Part shown: positions 1-8,609 of the stretch, piece by piece | Numbering within the stretch: the first letter of the stretch is position 1 | Layout: every line of letters starts with the position of its first letter | Assembly: GCA_041166745.1 (NCBI GenBank) | Contig: JBEEGH010000029.1 | Coordinates: 1-64,000 of the forward strand | Direction of reading: 5' to 3' | Length of the DNA stretch: 64,000 nt | Source of the DNA: DASUCS01 sp041166745 | GTDB lineage: Bacteria > Actinomycetota > Acidimicrobiia > Acidimicrobiales > JACDCH01 | Notes under the pieces: model-generated | Seen by the model: the letters and a program-made list of their open reading frames with translations, nothing else | Database searches by the model: none | What the model was told of the DNA's origin: nothing | Translations under genes and position numbers: made by a program

Positions 1-93
1 GACGACGTGCCCGAGCAGGTGCGGGAGGAGATGACCTTCCACCTCGTCGACCAGGTCGACAAGGTGTTCGAACTCGCCCTCGAAGCAGCCTGA
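1..93 (+). CDS. lon: Lon-type ATP-dependent protease, C-terminal end only
   Basis: Thirty codons and a TGA stop are present; the rest lies upstream of the window. The tail reads VPEQVREEMTFHLVDQVD followed by KVFELALEAA. This matches the end of the Lon proteolytic domain, where a helix of the type (L/V)P-E-x-V-x-(E/D)-x-(L/M)-x-(F/I)-H-x-V closes the fold before a final VL-ALAL helix. Lon degrades misfolded and regulatory proteins in the cytosol. Because only the last helices are visible, catalytic Ser and Lys cannot be checked. Confidence 0.7.
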   Translation, partial: DDVPEQVREEMTFHLVDQVDKVFELALEAA

Positions 94-109
94 GATCCAG
101 ACTGGGGTC

Positions 110-1240
110 ATGCGTACCCCGGTCTGCGATCTTCTCGGCATCGAGTTCCCGATCCTCGCCTTCAGTCACTGCCGCGACGTGGTCGCGGCAGTGTCGAAGG
201 CGGGCGGGCTGGGTGTGCTCGGCGCGGTTGCGATGACGCCCGACATGCTCGACATGGAGCTCGACTGGATCGAGAACGAGGTCGGTGACAAGCCGTACGG
301 CGTCGATGTGCTCGTGCCGGCGAAGTACATCGGCAGCGAGGAAGGCGGCCTCAGCGGCAACAAGCTCGTCGAGATGATTCCCGACGAGCACCGCAAGTTC
401 GTCAACGACCTCATGGAGCGGTACGGCGTTCCCCCGCTGCCCGACGACGAGAAGGTCACGTCGACGGGCGGGCTGCTGTCGTGGTCGCACAAGGGCGCGC
501 AGCCGTTGATGGACGTGGCGTTCGGCCGCAAGACGCGGCTGATCGCGAACGCCCTCGGCCCGGCCCCCGACTACATGGTGGAACACGCACACGCGCACGA
601 TGTCGTCGTCGCCGGACTGGTCGGCAAGAAGGTGCACGCCGAGCGGCAGAAGAATGCGGGCGTCGACATCATCGTCGCTCAGGGTTACGAGGCCGGCGGT
701 CACACAGGTGAGATCTCGACCATGGTGCTGATCCCCGAGGTCGTGGATGCCGTCGCACCGACGCCGGTGCTCGCGGCGGGCGGTATCGGAAACGGACGAC
801 AGATCGCGGCGTCGCTCGCGCTCGGTGCGCAGGGCGTGTGGTGTGGTTCGGTGTGGCTCACCACCGAGGAAGCCGAGACCCATCCGATCGTGAAACAGAA
901 GTTCCTCGCCGCCGGCTCGTCCGACACCGTCCGTTCGCGCGCGTCGACCGGAAAACCGGCGCGGCAGCTGCGCACCGCGTGGACCGACGAGTGGGAAGAC
1001 CCGGCCAACCCGGATCCGCTGCCGATGCCATTGCACGGCATGCTCATCGCCGACGCGCAACGACGCATGCAGCGGTCGGCGGCATCGAACCCGGGCGCGG
1101 AGCAACTCGTGAACTACTTCGTCGGCCAGATCGTCGGCTCGATGAACCAGGTGAAACCAGCCAAGCAGGTCGTCTACGAGATGGTCGAGGAATTCATCGA
1201 GGCCGCCGAAAGGGTCAGCGGCCTCCTCGGCAACGACTGA
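110..1240 (+). CDS. Nitronate monooxygenase / 2-nitropropane dioxygenase family flavoprotein
   Basis: A 376-residue TIM-barrel flavoenzyme. The N-terminus (CDLLGIEFPILAFSH, then a GGLGVLGA turn near residue 33) and the phosphate-binding segment AAGGIGNGRQIAASLALGAQ (about 222-241) are those of the NMO/NPD family, which uses FMN to oxidise nitronates. The GYEAGGHTGEIST motif (about 193) carries the usual active-site His. Length fits the family. Start ATG lies 16 bases after the Lon stop, with only a weak GGGG upstream. Some relatives act as enoyl reductases or on unknown substrates, so the substrate is not assigned. The next gene starts 135 bases later and belongs to a different locus. Confidence 0.82.
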   Translation: MRTPVCDLLGIEFPILAFSHCRDVVAAVSKAGGLGVLGAVAMTPDMLDMELDWIENEVGDKPYGVDVLVPAKYIGSEEGGLSGNKLVEMIPDEHRKFVNDLMERYGVPPLPDDEKVTSTGGLLSWSHKGAQPLMDVAFGRKTRLIANALGPAPDYMVEHAHAHDVVVAGLVGKKVHAERQKNAGVDIIVAQGYEAGGHTGEISTMVLIPEVVDAVAPTPVLAAGGIGNGRQIAASLALGAQGVWCGSVWLTTEEAETHPIVKQKFLAAGSSDTVRSRASTGKPARQLRTAWTDEWEDPANPDPLPMPLHGMLIADAQRRMQRSAASNPGAEQLVNYFVGQIVGSMNQVKPAKQVVYEMVEEFIEAAERVSGLLGND

Positions 1241-1375
1241 TCGCGGAAGATCGCGAAAGAAGTTTGGGGTGCAAGCCCTCACATAGCGTCCAGATGATCC
1301 GTTTGCAGTAGCGCGGCAGTTGACTAATGCGCCAGACCCTTCCAGCATTTTGCAGTTACGCGGACAGGGGGGTTG
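1241..1375 (+). other. Intergenic leader before the surface-protein set
   Basis: This 135-base gap holds the upstream region of the surface locus. A purine-rich AGGGGG ends four bases before GTG 1376 and is the only clear Shine-Dalgarno-like sequence. I see no convincing -35/-10 pair and no hairpin terminator. Confidence 0.4.
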
Positions 1376-3040
1376 GTGGGAAGTTCGGGCGGTCGGCGAA
1401 TCGCGGCGCGAGCCGCGGCTGCGCTGCTTCTCGCGCTCGCAGCGATCAGCGTCACAGCGTCGTCTGCGAGCGCGGCGCCTGCGACCTGCACGTTCGACAT
1501 GAACGCCGATCTCGTCACCAACGTGACCGCCGGCGCGTCCATCTCCGTCGTCTGCTCAGGTCTCGACGCGAGTCAATCGATCGCGCTGAACGAAGCGAGT
1601 CCGCTGGCGGCGATCGTGTCGCCCGCATCCTCGTCGTTGTTCGAGACGTCGTCCGCCGCGGCGGTTGTCGTCGGTGCGAACGCATTCGGCGACGTATCCA
1701 CCACGTTCACCATTCCTTCACTGTTCTCCGCCGTCGACCCGGCGGCGACGTGTCCGCCGACCCAGGCGCAAGTGAACGCGGGGCTCGCGTCGTGCGTGCT
1801 GACGGTGCGCGACTCGATTGCGAACACCCCGATCGCGTCGGCGCGCCTGCTCTACGCGGGCCAGCCGACGCCGCAAGTGACGCCGACGGTCAACGTCACG
1901 AACGGCGTGTCGTTCGTCGCCGGCGACGTCGTAATGTTCTCGGGTTCGGGCTTCTGGGGTGCGGCAACGACGTCGACTCCGGCAGTGTTGTTCGGCGCGG
2001 TGATCGCCGCCCCCCTCCCGTCCGCTCCAATCACCGTGGCCACCACGACGTACGTCTGCGCGGTCGACTGCAACGGCGTGGCGGGCGCGCTCACCAACGG
2101 CGGTGTCGTCACAGGAAGTGTCGTCGTGCCCTCCGGTCTCACTGCGGGCGCGACTCCTGTGCTCGTGATGCAGACGAACGCATCGGGCTTCCCGGGCAAC
2201 GGACCATTCGACTCGGTCGCGGCGTCGAGCCAGGTGTCGATCCTCGGCGCGGCCGTCGCCGGAGCAACTCCCAACAACGGCGGCCCGGGCACGCCCGTCC
2301 AGGTGACCGGCACCGGCTGGGATCCGCAAGGAGTCGCGCCGACCCTGGCGTTTCTCACCCCGTCGACGCCCGGAGGCCCGGTGTCGAGCGCCACGGGATT
2401 CGTCGACGCCAACGGCAACCTGAGCGCGGTCATCACCGTGACGGGCGAAGACCTCCAGGGCGTGAACCCGATCGTGGTGACGCAAGGCGCGCTCACGACG
2501 CAGGCGTCGTACACAGTCACGGACATCACCTCCTTGTGCGTCGGCGTGTCGTGCACGACGAACCAGGTCATCACGCAGCAGATCGGTGCCGGCGCACTCA
2601 CGATCTCGCAGCAGCTCTCGAACATCACATTGAGCGCGCTCACGCTGAATGGCGCGTCGCAGCACAGCACGGGTCAGCTCAACGCCATCGACGTGGTCGA
2701 CGATCGCGGGATACTCGTCGGCTGGACGGTGACCGGCACTCTGACCGGTGACTTCGTGAATCAGACACCGATCGGCATATCCGCCAACAACCTCATCCCC
2801 GCCAGCAACCTCTCGTGGACACCGTCCGTGTCCCTGGCCGCGCCGGGGAGCGGTGACCTCACGCAGGTCGAACCCGGCACGACCGCCAGCCTGTCGAAGA
2901 CCGTCGGCGTGACCCTGTGCAACGCGCTCATCGGCGGCGGCGGCGGCGCGTACCGCTGTACGGCAACGCTCGACCTGGCCGTGCCGGCGAGCGTCGCCGC
3001 TGGCACGTACACGGTCGTGCTGAACATCACGATCACCTAG
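1376..3040 (+). CDS. Secreted WxL-like surface protein with IPT/Ig-like modules
   Basis: About 554 residues. A Sec signal peptide (Arg-rich start, AAAALLLALAAISV core, ASA-A cleavage near residue 35) is followed by Gly/Thr/Val-rich beta modules. At least two look IPT/TIG-like (around AGDVVMFSGSGFWG and TPVQVTGTGWDPQG). The last 170 residues resemble the WxL domain of Gram-positive surface proteins: DVVDDRGILVGWTVTGTLTG supplies the proximal motif (W-T-V), and the chain ends VPASVAAGTYTVVLNITIT, where classical WxL proteins have a Y-x-A-x-L-x-W-x-L end. The distal Trp is therefore missing. GTG 1376 is preferred over TTG 1373 for its spacing to AGGGGG. The gene heads a tight three-gene set; the DUF916-type gene starts three bases after its stop. 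Confidence 0.7.
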   Translation: MGSSGGRRIAARAAAALLLALAAISVTASSASAAPATCTFDMNADLVTNVTAGASISVVCSGLDASQSIALNEASPLAAIVSPASSSLFETSSAAAVVVGANAFGDVSTTFTIPSLFSAVDPAATCPPTQAQVNAGLASCVLTVRDSIANTPIASARLLYAGQPTPQVTPTVNVTNGVSFVAGDVVMFSGSGFWGAATTSTPAVLFGAVIAAPLPSAPITVATTTYVCAVDCNGVAGALTNGGVVTGSVVVPSGLTAGATPVLVMQTNASGFPGNGPFDSVAASSQVSILGAAVAGATPNNGGPGTPVQVTGTGWDPQGVAPTLAFLTPSTPGGPVSSATGFVDANGNLSAVITVTGEDLQGVNPIVVTQGALTTQASYTVTDITSLCVGVSCTTNQVITQQIGAGALTISQQLSNITLSALTLNGASQHSTGQLNAIDVVDDRGILVGWTVTGTLTGDFVNQTPIGISANNLIPASNLSWTPSVSLAAPGSGDLTQVEPGTTASLSKTVGVTLCNALIGGGGGAYRCTATLDLAVPASVAAGTYTVVLNITIT

Positions 3041-3042
3041 CC

Positions 3043-4029
3043 GTGCGCCGCTGCCTCGTAGTGCTGGTCATGCTCCTCGTGCTCGCGACGGGCGTCCCTC
3101 GGGCCACCGCGCAGAGCGTTCCCGGCGCACCGGGTTGGACGTTCGAGCCGGCAACAGCCGACGGCACCGCGACGAGCAGGACGTTCTTCGACTACTCGCT
3201 CGCGCCCGGCGAGGCGATTCAGGACTACGTGCGGCTGACCAACCCGAGCGATCACGACCTGACGTTCGCGGTGTACGGGGCGGACGCGTACACCACGACG
3301 CAGGGCGCGTTCGCGTTGCGACTGCGTGATCAGCCACGTACGGGCGTGGGCGGGTGGGTGTCGCTGCCGTTCGCGACGCGCACGGTGGCAGCGGAGACGT
3401 CGATCACCTTTCCGTTCCAGCTCGGCATCCCCGCCGACATCGAGCCCGGTGACTGGGCCGGCGGCGTCGTCGCGGTCGCCACCGACCCCGCGACACCGCA
3501 GCCCGCGTCGAACGTGACGATCGAGCAAGGGGTCGGCGCGCGTATCTACCTTCGCGTGCGCGGTCCGTTGCATCCTGGGCTCACCGTCACGAAGCTCGAC
3601 ATGCGCGCCGACGGCGGAACGTGGGCTCCGTTCTCCGGCAAGCAGCATGCAGCGTTCACCTACGAGATCGCGAACACCGGCAACGTCCGACTCACCGGCA
3701 CCGCGCGCCTCGACATCGTCGACGCTTTCGGTCGCACGGTGAAGTCGTTCTCGAGCCGCACGCTGCCCGAGCTGCTGCCGCACGACCGCGCGACGGTGAC
3801 CGAGGCATGGGACGGAGCCCCGTTGCTGTCCACCGGCTTCCGCCCGCGCCTCGTCGTGGACGCGGACGGCGTCAGTGCGACGCGCGAGGCCCCGCGGGTG
3901 TGGCGAGGCTCGTTCCCCGCGGCGATCGCGCTCGTCCTCGCCGTGGTCCTCGCGATGCTCATCGCTCGCTCACTTGTACGACGGCTCTCGAAGCTGCGAC
4001 ACCGACCGAAGGCCCTCGTGCCCGCATGA
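3043..4029 (+). CDS. DUF916-type membrane-anchored surface protein (WxL partner)
   Basis: A 328-residue protein starting at GTG 3043, two bases after the WxL-like stop, so probably translationally coupled. A signal peptide (RRCLVVLVMLLVLATG) is cut after ATAQ near residue 24. Residues 30-175 match the DUF916 fold: FFDYSLAPGEAIQDYVRLTN, DLTFAVYGADAYTT, IPADIEPGDWAGGVVAV. Residues 175-275 form a second beta domain with TYEIANTGNVRLTGT, as in the DUF3324 domain that follows DUF916. A TM helix at 290-310 and a short basic tail end the protein. In lactobacilli and enterococci DUF916 proteins are encoded with WxL proteins and bind peptidoglycan and partner proteins. The set here keeps that pairing. 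Confidence 0.78.
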   Translation: MRRCLVVLVMLLVLATGVPRATAQSVPGAPGWTFEPATADGTATSRTFFDYSLAPGEAIQDYVRLTNPSDHDLTFAVYGADAYTTTQGAFALRLRDQPRTGVGGWVSLPFATRTVAAETSITFPFQLGIPADIEPGDWAGGVVAVATDPATPQPASNVTIEQGVGARIYLRVRGPLHPGLTVTKLDMRADGGTWAPFSGKQHAAFTYEIANTGNVRLTGTARLDIVDAFGRTVKSFSSRTLPELLPHDRATVTEAWDGAPLLSTGFRPRLVVDADGVSATREAPRVWRGSFPAAIALVLAVVLAMLIARSLVRRLSKLRHRPKALVPA

Positions 4030-5444
4030 TCCGACGACTCGCGCTCATCTCGTTCTTGGTCAGCGGCGCCGTCGCGCTCGCGCCGTTCGCTCCGTCTCCT
4101 GCGTTCGCGCAGACGGACACATCGGTCCCAGCAATCGCGCTGTCGCTCGGCGCCGCCACCGTCGGACAGGACGTCGCTGTCACGGGCCAGAACTTCCCCG
4201 CAGTCTCGTCTGTTGCGATGCAGCTGTGCGGCAACGAGGCGCGAGGCGGCAGCACCGACTGCGACGTGATCGCCGGACAGACGATCGTCACCGACGAGAA
4301 CGGAAGCTTCCAGGGACACGTCGTCGTGCGCTTCCCTCCGGTGCCGTGCCCATGCGTCGTCTGGGCGGCCAGCAACGGGTCTACACCCGCTTCCGCGACC
4401 GCGCCGATAGGCGTCGTCACCGCGTCGTACAACCCGCCTCCGGCACCGACAAGGGCGGCTTCCGCCACGTTGCCTGCGCTCGTCGTCGTGCGCGCCGGCG
4501 TGCGTCAGCACGGCACGTGGCGCGGTTGGATCGGGCTTCCGACGCGCGCCGAGCTCGACGTCACGCTGCGCAACGACGGCCCTTCGACGATCGACCATCC
4601 CGTGTTGTCGCTGACTTCCGGCAAGGGTTCGGACCCGATCACCGTGATCGAGTCGCCTCAGATCGACGCCCTCCGCGCCGGTGAAGAACGCACGATCGTC
4701 GTGCCGGTCGATCTCAGTGCGCTGGCGTTCGGGCGCTACACATTCAAAGGCGTGATCGGTTCGTCCGATGTCGTGTTCCGCGTGCACACAAGCGTGGTTC
4801 CGTTCGGGCCGATCGTCGTCATCATTGCGCTCCCATCACTCACGGTCGTCGTCCGTCGTCGGCTCCGTCGCCGTCGTCTGGCCGAGCAACCCGCGCGGCC
4901 CGCGGCTGTCGTCGGCACCGGATCGCTGTTGCCGATCGCACCCGCCGACGAAGTCGACGCGCCGACCACGATCATCGAACCGAACTTCGAGCCCGTCCTG
5001 GAGCTCACCGCGCCCACCGTGCAGGTCACCTTCACGTTCCCGGATTGGGTGGCCACGGAATCCGTTGCTCTCTGCGGTGAGTTCAACGACTGGTCACCGA
5101 AGGCGAATCCGATGACGCGGCTCGAGGACGGCACGTGGGAGACCGTCGTCGACCTCAGGCGGGCGTGGTGTTACCGGTACCGGTTCCTCCTCGATGGCGA
5201 CCGGTGGGAGAATGACTGGAGCCCCGATGCGTACGTGCCGAACTCGTTCGGGACCCGTGATTCGCTGATCGTCATCGGTGCCGAGGACCGCTGCTCCGAG
5301 AACACGAAGCGGGAACGTCCGCCGGATCGTGAGGACTTGCCGATCCTGGGGTCAGAGCAAGACCCGAACGAAGAAGTCTTCGAGGCCTTTTGGGCCGAAG
5401 AATCCGAAGCGGCCCGCATGAAGGTACGCCGCTGGCTGCGTTGA
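4026..5444 (+). CDS. Membrane protein: neocarzinostatin-like ectodomain, TM helix, cytosolic CBM48-type glycogen-binding domain
   Basis: 472 residues from ATG 4026, overlapping the previous stop as ATGA. A signal peptide ends near AFAQ (29). Residues 40-125 resemble the neocarzinostatin fold, with Cys pairs C68/C79 and C108/C110 around VTDENGSFQG and PVPCPCVVW. Residues 155-255 form a second beta domain. The TM helix lies at 257-276 and is followed by RRRLRRRRL, which places the rest in the cytosol. Residues 331-417 look like a CBM48/AMPK-beta carbohydrate module: VTFTFPDW, ALCGEFNDWSP, a WCYRYRFLLDG strand, and NSFGTRDSLIVI. An acidic tail follows. A paralogue lacking CBM48 is at 5894-7342. 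The join of a surface receptor-like part to an intracellular glycan-binding module is unusual; its role is unknown. Confidence 0.75.
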   Translation: MIRRLALISFLVSGAVALAPFAPSPAFAQTDTSVPAIALSLGAATVGQDVAVTGQNFPAVSSVAMQLCGNEARGGSTDCDVIAGQTIVTDENGSFQGHVVVRFPPVPCPCVVWAASNGSTPASATAPIGVVTASYNPPPAPTRAASATLPALVVVRAGVRQHGTWRGWIGLPTRAELDVTLRNDGPSTIDHPVLSLTSGKGSDPITVIESPQIDALRAGEERTIVVPVDLSALAFGRYTFKGVIGSSDVVFRVHTSVVPFGPIVVIIALPSLTVVVRRRLRRRRLAEQPARPAAVVGTGSLLPIAPADEVDAPTTIIEPNFEPVLELTAPTVQVTFTFPDWVATESVALCGEFNDWSPKANPMTRLEDGTWETVVDLRRAWCYRYRFLLDGDRWENDWSPDAYVPNSFGTRDSLIVIGAEDRCSENTKRERPPDREDLPILGSEQDPNEEVFEAFWAEESEAARMKVRRWLR

Positions 5445-5459
5445 CCGCGCGGCGCGCTG

Positions 5460-5897
5460 CTAGGGCGGGTTCGTGCCGGTCAGGAGGGGCGAGAACTGCG
5501 GGCAGTACGCCGCCGAGGCGGCGCCTGCCCAATACGGGATCGCCACCGCTCGCACCAGGGCTTGCGACAGGACGGCCGTAGCGGCCGCCTGAGCCTCTGC
5601 GACGGTCATCGACGGGTTGATGGCCGCACACACCGTCATCGCAAGTCCGGTGGCGTTGGCTCGACCTGGCACCTGGGTCGCAAGCGGATCGATGCCCGAG
5701 ATCGTGTTCCAGAACTTCACATCTATCGGGGTCTGCCCTGGGAGGCTCACGGCTGGCGCGGCCGAGGACGAAGTCGACGCCGCGCTCTTCTTGCCGTCGT
5801 CCGAGCGCAAGGCAGCGAACGCCACGATCGCCACGATCACGACGACAGCGACGATCGCCCGCGAACGGGGCGAGCCCGGAAGATGTCGGCGGCTCAT
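5460..5897 (-). CDS. Small membrane-anchored protein of the surface locus, function unknown
   Basis: 145 residues. A basic N-terminus precedes one TM helix (AIVAVVVIVAIVAFAAL, about 14-30) and a Ser/Ala-rich linker, so the rest should face outwards. The C-terminal 80 residues contain AMTVCAAINPSMTVAEAQAA and AYCPQFSPLL: two Cys about 50 residues apart that could form a disulfide, faintly like mycobacterial DUF732 proteins. The start overlaps the upstream stop as ATGA, so it is the last gene of the minus-strand set. Its stop lies 15 bases from the stop of the opposing plus-strand set. Confidence 0.6.
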   Translation of the reverse strand: MSRRHLPGSPRSRAIVAVVVIVAIVAFAALRSDDGKKSAASTSSSAAPAVSLPGQTPIDVKFWNTISGIDPLATQVPGRANATGLAMTVCAAINPSMTVAEAQAAATAVLSQALVRAVAIPYWAGAASAAYCPQFSPLLTGTNPP

Positions 5898-7342
5898 GAG
5901 ACCTTGTTCGCCAGCACGGTGGCGAGGCCTCGGAGTCGGGTCACCAGAGCACTGTCGAATCTGGCGTTGGGCACGCTCAGCGCAAGCACGTTGGTCCGGT
6001 CACGGGCCAGGAAGATGCAAGAGATCGACGCTTCGGTCGCCCCTTGGTGCGCGTCACAGTACGCCCCCACGGACACCTCTGGCGCAGCGCTTGCGTTTGG
6101 CAGGAGACCCTTGAGGCGATCGAGCGTCTTCGAATTCGGGAACACACTGAGCTGCAACGTCGACGTCCCCGATTGATACTGGCAGCGGGTACTCGGTTGA
6201 TCGATCTCCGAACCGATGGGTGGTGGTTCCACTGAAACCGCCGCTTGTGGAAGCAAGTCGGACGCAGCCTCGAGAGTGAGAGGACAGTCCGGGTCAGGCG
6301 TCACGGTGTTCGGGGTCGCGCCACCGCTGCTCGACCCACTGCAGCCGAGGAGGCATGCACCGAGCATCGCGAGCGTCGCTGAGGCTCGCAGTCCAGGGAC
6401 ACGACGAAATGCTACGGGCGCTCCTGCCCCAACGAGCTCCAGCTCGGATTCGTCGAGCGCGTCGGCCCGTTCCAGCAATCGGGCGAGGCGTCGTCGATAG
6501 CGGTTGCGTATCCGTAGCAAGACCAGCTGCGCGAGCAGGAGCGCCAGTGCGATCAATCCCCACGGAATGACGGTCGTCTGCGCAGACCCCGTCGCGGCCT
6601 CCGCGCCGATCGGGTCGACCTTCACGGTCACCCGATAGGTGCCGACGGACAAGACATCCATCGGGAGGTCGACACGATTCACGACCGTCTGACCGGGCGC
6701 AATGTCCCCGAGGTTCGGCGATGCAACGAAACCATCTGGCGACGAACCTCGACCGAAGGCGAGCGTCACCGCCGGGCTGCGCAGAAGGGTGTCGCCCGTG
6801 TTCGTCACGGAAAATGCCAATCGGCGATGCGGCGCCGCCCCGAACCACGTCGGCCATGCATCCGCCGACTCGACGTGCACGCCAGACACCGATACTCGTC
6901 GCAGCACTCCGACCGCCGAGCTCGGAGCCTGCGTCGGCACGCCGTCGATCTCGATCGGGATCAGCACCGGGTCGACACCCTCGACGGTGTACACGCGCAA
7001 CACGCACGGGCACGGCTTCGGAGGCACGTGGACCGTGATGCCCGTGTAGAAGATGCCTCCGTCGCGGACGCCCCCAGAGGCGGCGCCCGCGAGATCGCAA
7101 TCCGCTGACTGGTTGATGCCGGCGTTGCCGCACACCTGCACGAAGACGAGACCCGTCCGCGCCGCGGTCCATCCCGTCCCCGACACGCGGACGAATGTGC
7201 CTTCCGCCACCGAGGTCTGTTCCGCGACCGCGGTTGGCGCCCCGTCCGCGCCCGCCGGGCCCGACAGCGCGACGAACGACGACACGGTCGCGAACGCGAT
7301 CGCCGAGAGGGCCGTCCACCGCGACGTGATGCGCAACGTCAC
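5894..7342 (-). CDS. Neocarzinostatin-like membrane protein fused in frame to a lipoprotein-type domain
   Basis: 482 residues from GTG 7342 (GTGA overlap with the DUF916-type gene). Residues 1-277 parallel the product of 4026-5444: signal peptide, a domain with VQVCGNAGINQSADCDLAG and VPPKPCPCVLRVY, a second beta domain (FSVTNTGDTLLRSPAVTLAF), then a TM helix (259-277) and RNRYRRRLARLL. Instead of CBM48 there is a second hydrophobic stretch (319-333) ending in the lipobox LLGC (Cys334), followed by SGSSSGG and a 145-residue domain with four Cys resembling actinobacterial lipoproteins. No ATG/GTG/TTG with a usable n-region precedes the lipobox, so it looks like one fused polypeptide. It could be processed at Cys334 by signal peptidase II. 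Confidence 0.72.
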   Translation of the reverse strand: MTLRITSRWTALSAIAFATVSSFVALSGPAGADGAPTAVAEQTSVAEGTFVRVSGTGWTAARTGLVFVQVCGNAGINQSADCDLAGAASGGVRDGGIFYTGITVHVPPKPCPCVLRVYTVEGVDPVLIPIEIDGVPTQAPSSAVGVLRRVSVSGVHVESADAWPTWFGAAPHRRLAFSVTNTGDTLLRSPAVTLAFGRGSSPDGFVASPNLGDIAPGQTVVNRVDLPMDVLSVGTYRVTVKVDPIGAEAATGSAQTTVIPWGLIALALLLAQLVLLRIRNRYRRRLARLLERADALDESELELVGAGAPVAFRRVPGLRASATLAMLGACLLGCSGSSSGGATPNTVTPDPDCPLTLEAASDLLPQAAVSVEPPPIGSEIDQPSTRCQYQSGTSTLQLSVFPNSKTLDRLKGLLPNASAAPEVSVGAYCDAHQGATEASISCIFLARDRTNVLALSVPNARFDSALVTRLRGLATVLANKVS

Positions 7343-8502
7343 CCTTCAGATACCGACGACGTGCCGCCCTGCCCCACTCCGACTGGCTCGAGCACCTCGT
7401 GCTCCGCAGTGGGCTCTGTGACGGGTGTGTTGTCGCTCGACGGCTGACGATCTCGCCGGCGACGACGACGCACCCACCACGCGAGGAGGCCGGCGACGAG
7501 CAGCGCGACGATCGCCCACGGCACGGCCCAGAACTGATTGCTGGCCGAGGCGCGCACTGGGGAGTTCGAAACGGGGTCCGTGCCCTCAACGGAGACACGT
7601 GCGGTCAAACGGATCAGAGGTTTGACGGAGCCGACGTGTTGCGTCAACACGATACGACTCTTCGGCAGTAGCTCTGGAGGGAGCGCTCCGCGCGAGTCAC
7701 CCGCCGCGGTGAACGACTTGAGGCTCACCCCGAACAGTGCACTGACTTCGATCTTCACGGAGTTGAGGCTCACGCGCACGTTGCCGGTGTTCGTGATCGT
7801 GTACGTGACGGTTACGTCGTTGCTCGATGCCAGGAGGGGCCAACGGAGTCCGCCCTGGTTCACTGCGATCTGAGAAACCTGGAGCTGGGCCGCTGCGGGT
7901 CCTGCGACGCGGACGTAGACGCGCGCGGCGACGCGATGGATCTGCTGAAGCCCACCGCTGTCCTTCGTCGTCGTCGGCGCGACGACCTCTTCTGCGACCA
8001 CTCCTGCGACGTGATCTCCTGGTGTCGCATCGGGCGGCACGCTCAGCTCGACGGGTACAAGAGCCGCGGACCTCGGTGGGATTGTGTACGTCGTCACCGG
8101 CAACTTGATCCACGTGCCGGCATCTTCTTGTGGGTCCGTCCGCTGCCGGAGCGCGAACCCGCCAGACGCGGTGTCATAGGCGTCTGCGGGATAGAGGTAG
8201 AAGGTCTTCTCGTCGTCAGTGAGGTTGGCGACGGTCACCTGGTCGACGAGCGACTGTCCCGCTGGCATTTGGTAATCGAGAAAGTCTCGTGGAACCGAGT
8301 TCTCCTCGACGAAGGGCCGGACGGTGAACCCGAAGCTGTTCGAGTTCGGACCCACAGGCTGGCTGGGACCGGCGTCTTGTGCCGCCGCTGGTTGCGCGAA
8401 CCCGAGAAGTACTCCGATCGCCGCCGCGACCGACAGCCAGCACAGACTGGACAGGAGATGCTTGGTTCGTGTGGTCGTGAGCACTCGTGCTCTGTGTGTC
8501 AT
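7339..8502 (-). CDS. DUF916-type membrane-anchored surface protein, second copy
   Basis: 387 residues from ATG 8502 (GGCGGAA a few bases upstream; an earlier start at 8535 lacks support). A signal peptide ends at AAAQ near residue 42. Residues 55-200 carry the DUF916 pattern: DFLDYQMPAGQSLVDQVTVA, EKTFYLYPADAYDTASGGFA, VPPDATPGDHVAGVVA. The next domain has VTYTITNTGNVRVSLNSVKI. A TM helix (WAIVALLVAGLLAWWV) is followed by RRRRRRDR and about 40 acidic/Ser-rich cytosolic residues. It is a clear paralogue of 3043-4029 but longer at the cytosolic end. A double hairpin lies between it and the WxL-like gene upstream. Confidence 0.78.
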   Translation of the reverse strand: MTHRARVLTTTRTKHLLSSLCWLSVAAAIGVLLGFAQPAAAQDAGPSQPVGPNSNSFGFTVRPFVEENSVPRDFLDYQMPAGQSLVDQVTVANLTDDEKTFYLYPADAYDTASGGFALRQRTDPQEDAGTWIKLPVTTYTIPPRSAALVPVELSVPPDATPGDHVAGVVAEEVVAPTTTKDSGGLQQIHRVAARVYVRVAGPAAAQLQVSQIAVNQGGLRWPLLASSNDVTVTYTITNTGNVRVSLNSVKIEVSALFGVSLKSFTAAGDSRGALPPELLPKSRIVLTQHVGSVKPLIRLTARVSVEGTDPVSNSPVRASASNQFWAVPWAIVALLVAGLLAWWVRRRRRRDRQPSSDNTPVTEPTAEHEVLEPVGVGQGGTSSVSEG

Positions 8503-8520
8503 GGTTCCGCCTGAATAGGT

Positions 8521-8566
8521 GTTGCGGGGAAGCAACGAGCGGAGGACGCCTCGCGCCCTCCGCTCG
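8521..8566 (-). terminator. Twin hairpin between WxL-like and DUF916-type genes
   Basis: Two adjacent inverted repeats lie between the WxL-like stop (8610) and the DUF916-type start (8502). GTTGC/GCAAC has a six-base loop (8521-8536). CGAGCGGAGG pairs with CCTCCGCTCG over ten bases with an 11-base loop (8536-8566). No T-tract follows on the minus strand, so partial termination or mRNA processing that uncouples expression of the two genes is as likely as full termination. Confidence 0.45.
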
Positions 8567-8609
8567 ACTGCTCATTTTCTGTCCCGAAGGACGACTACGG
8601 GTTGCCTCC

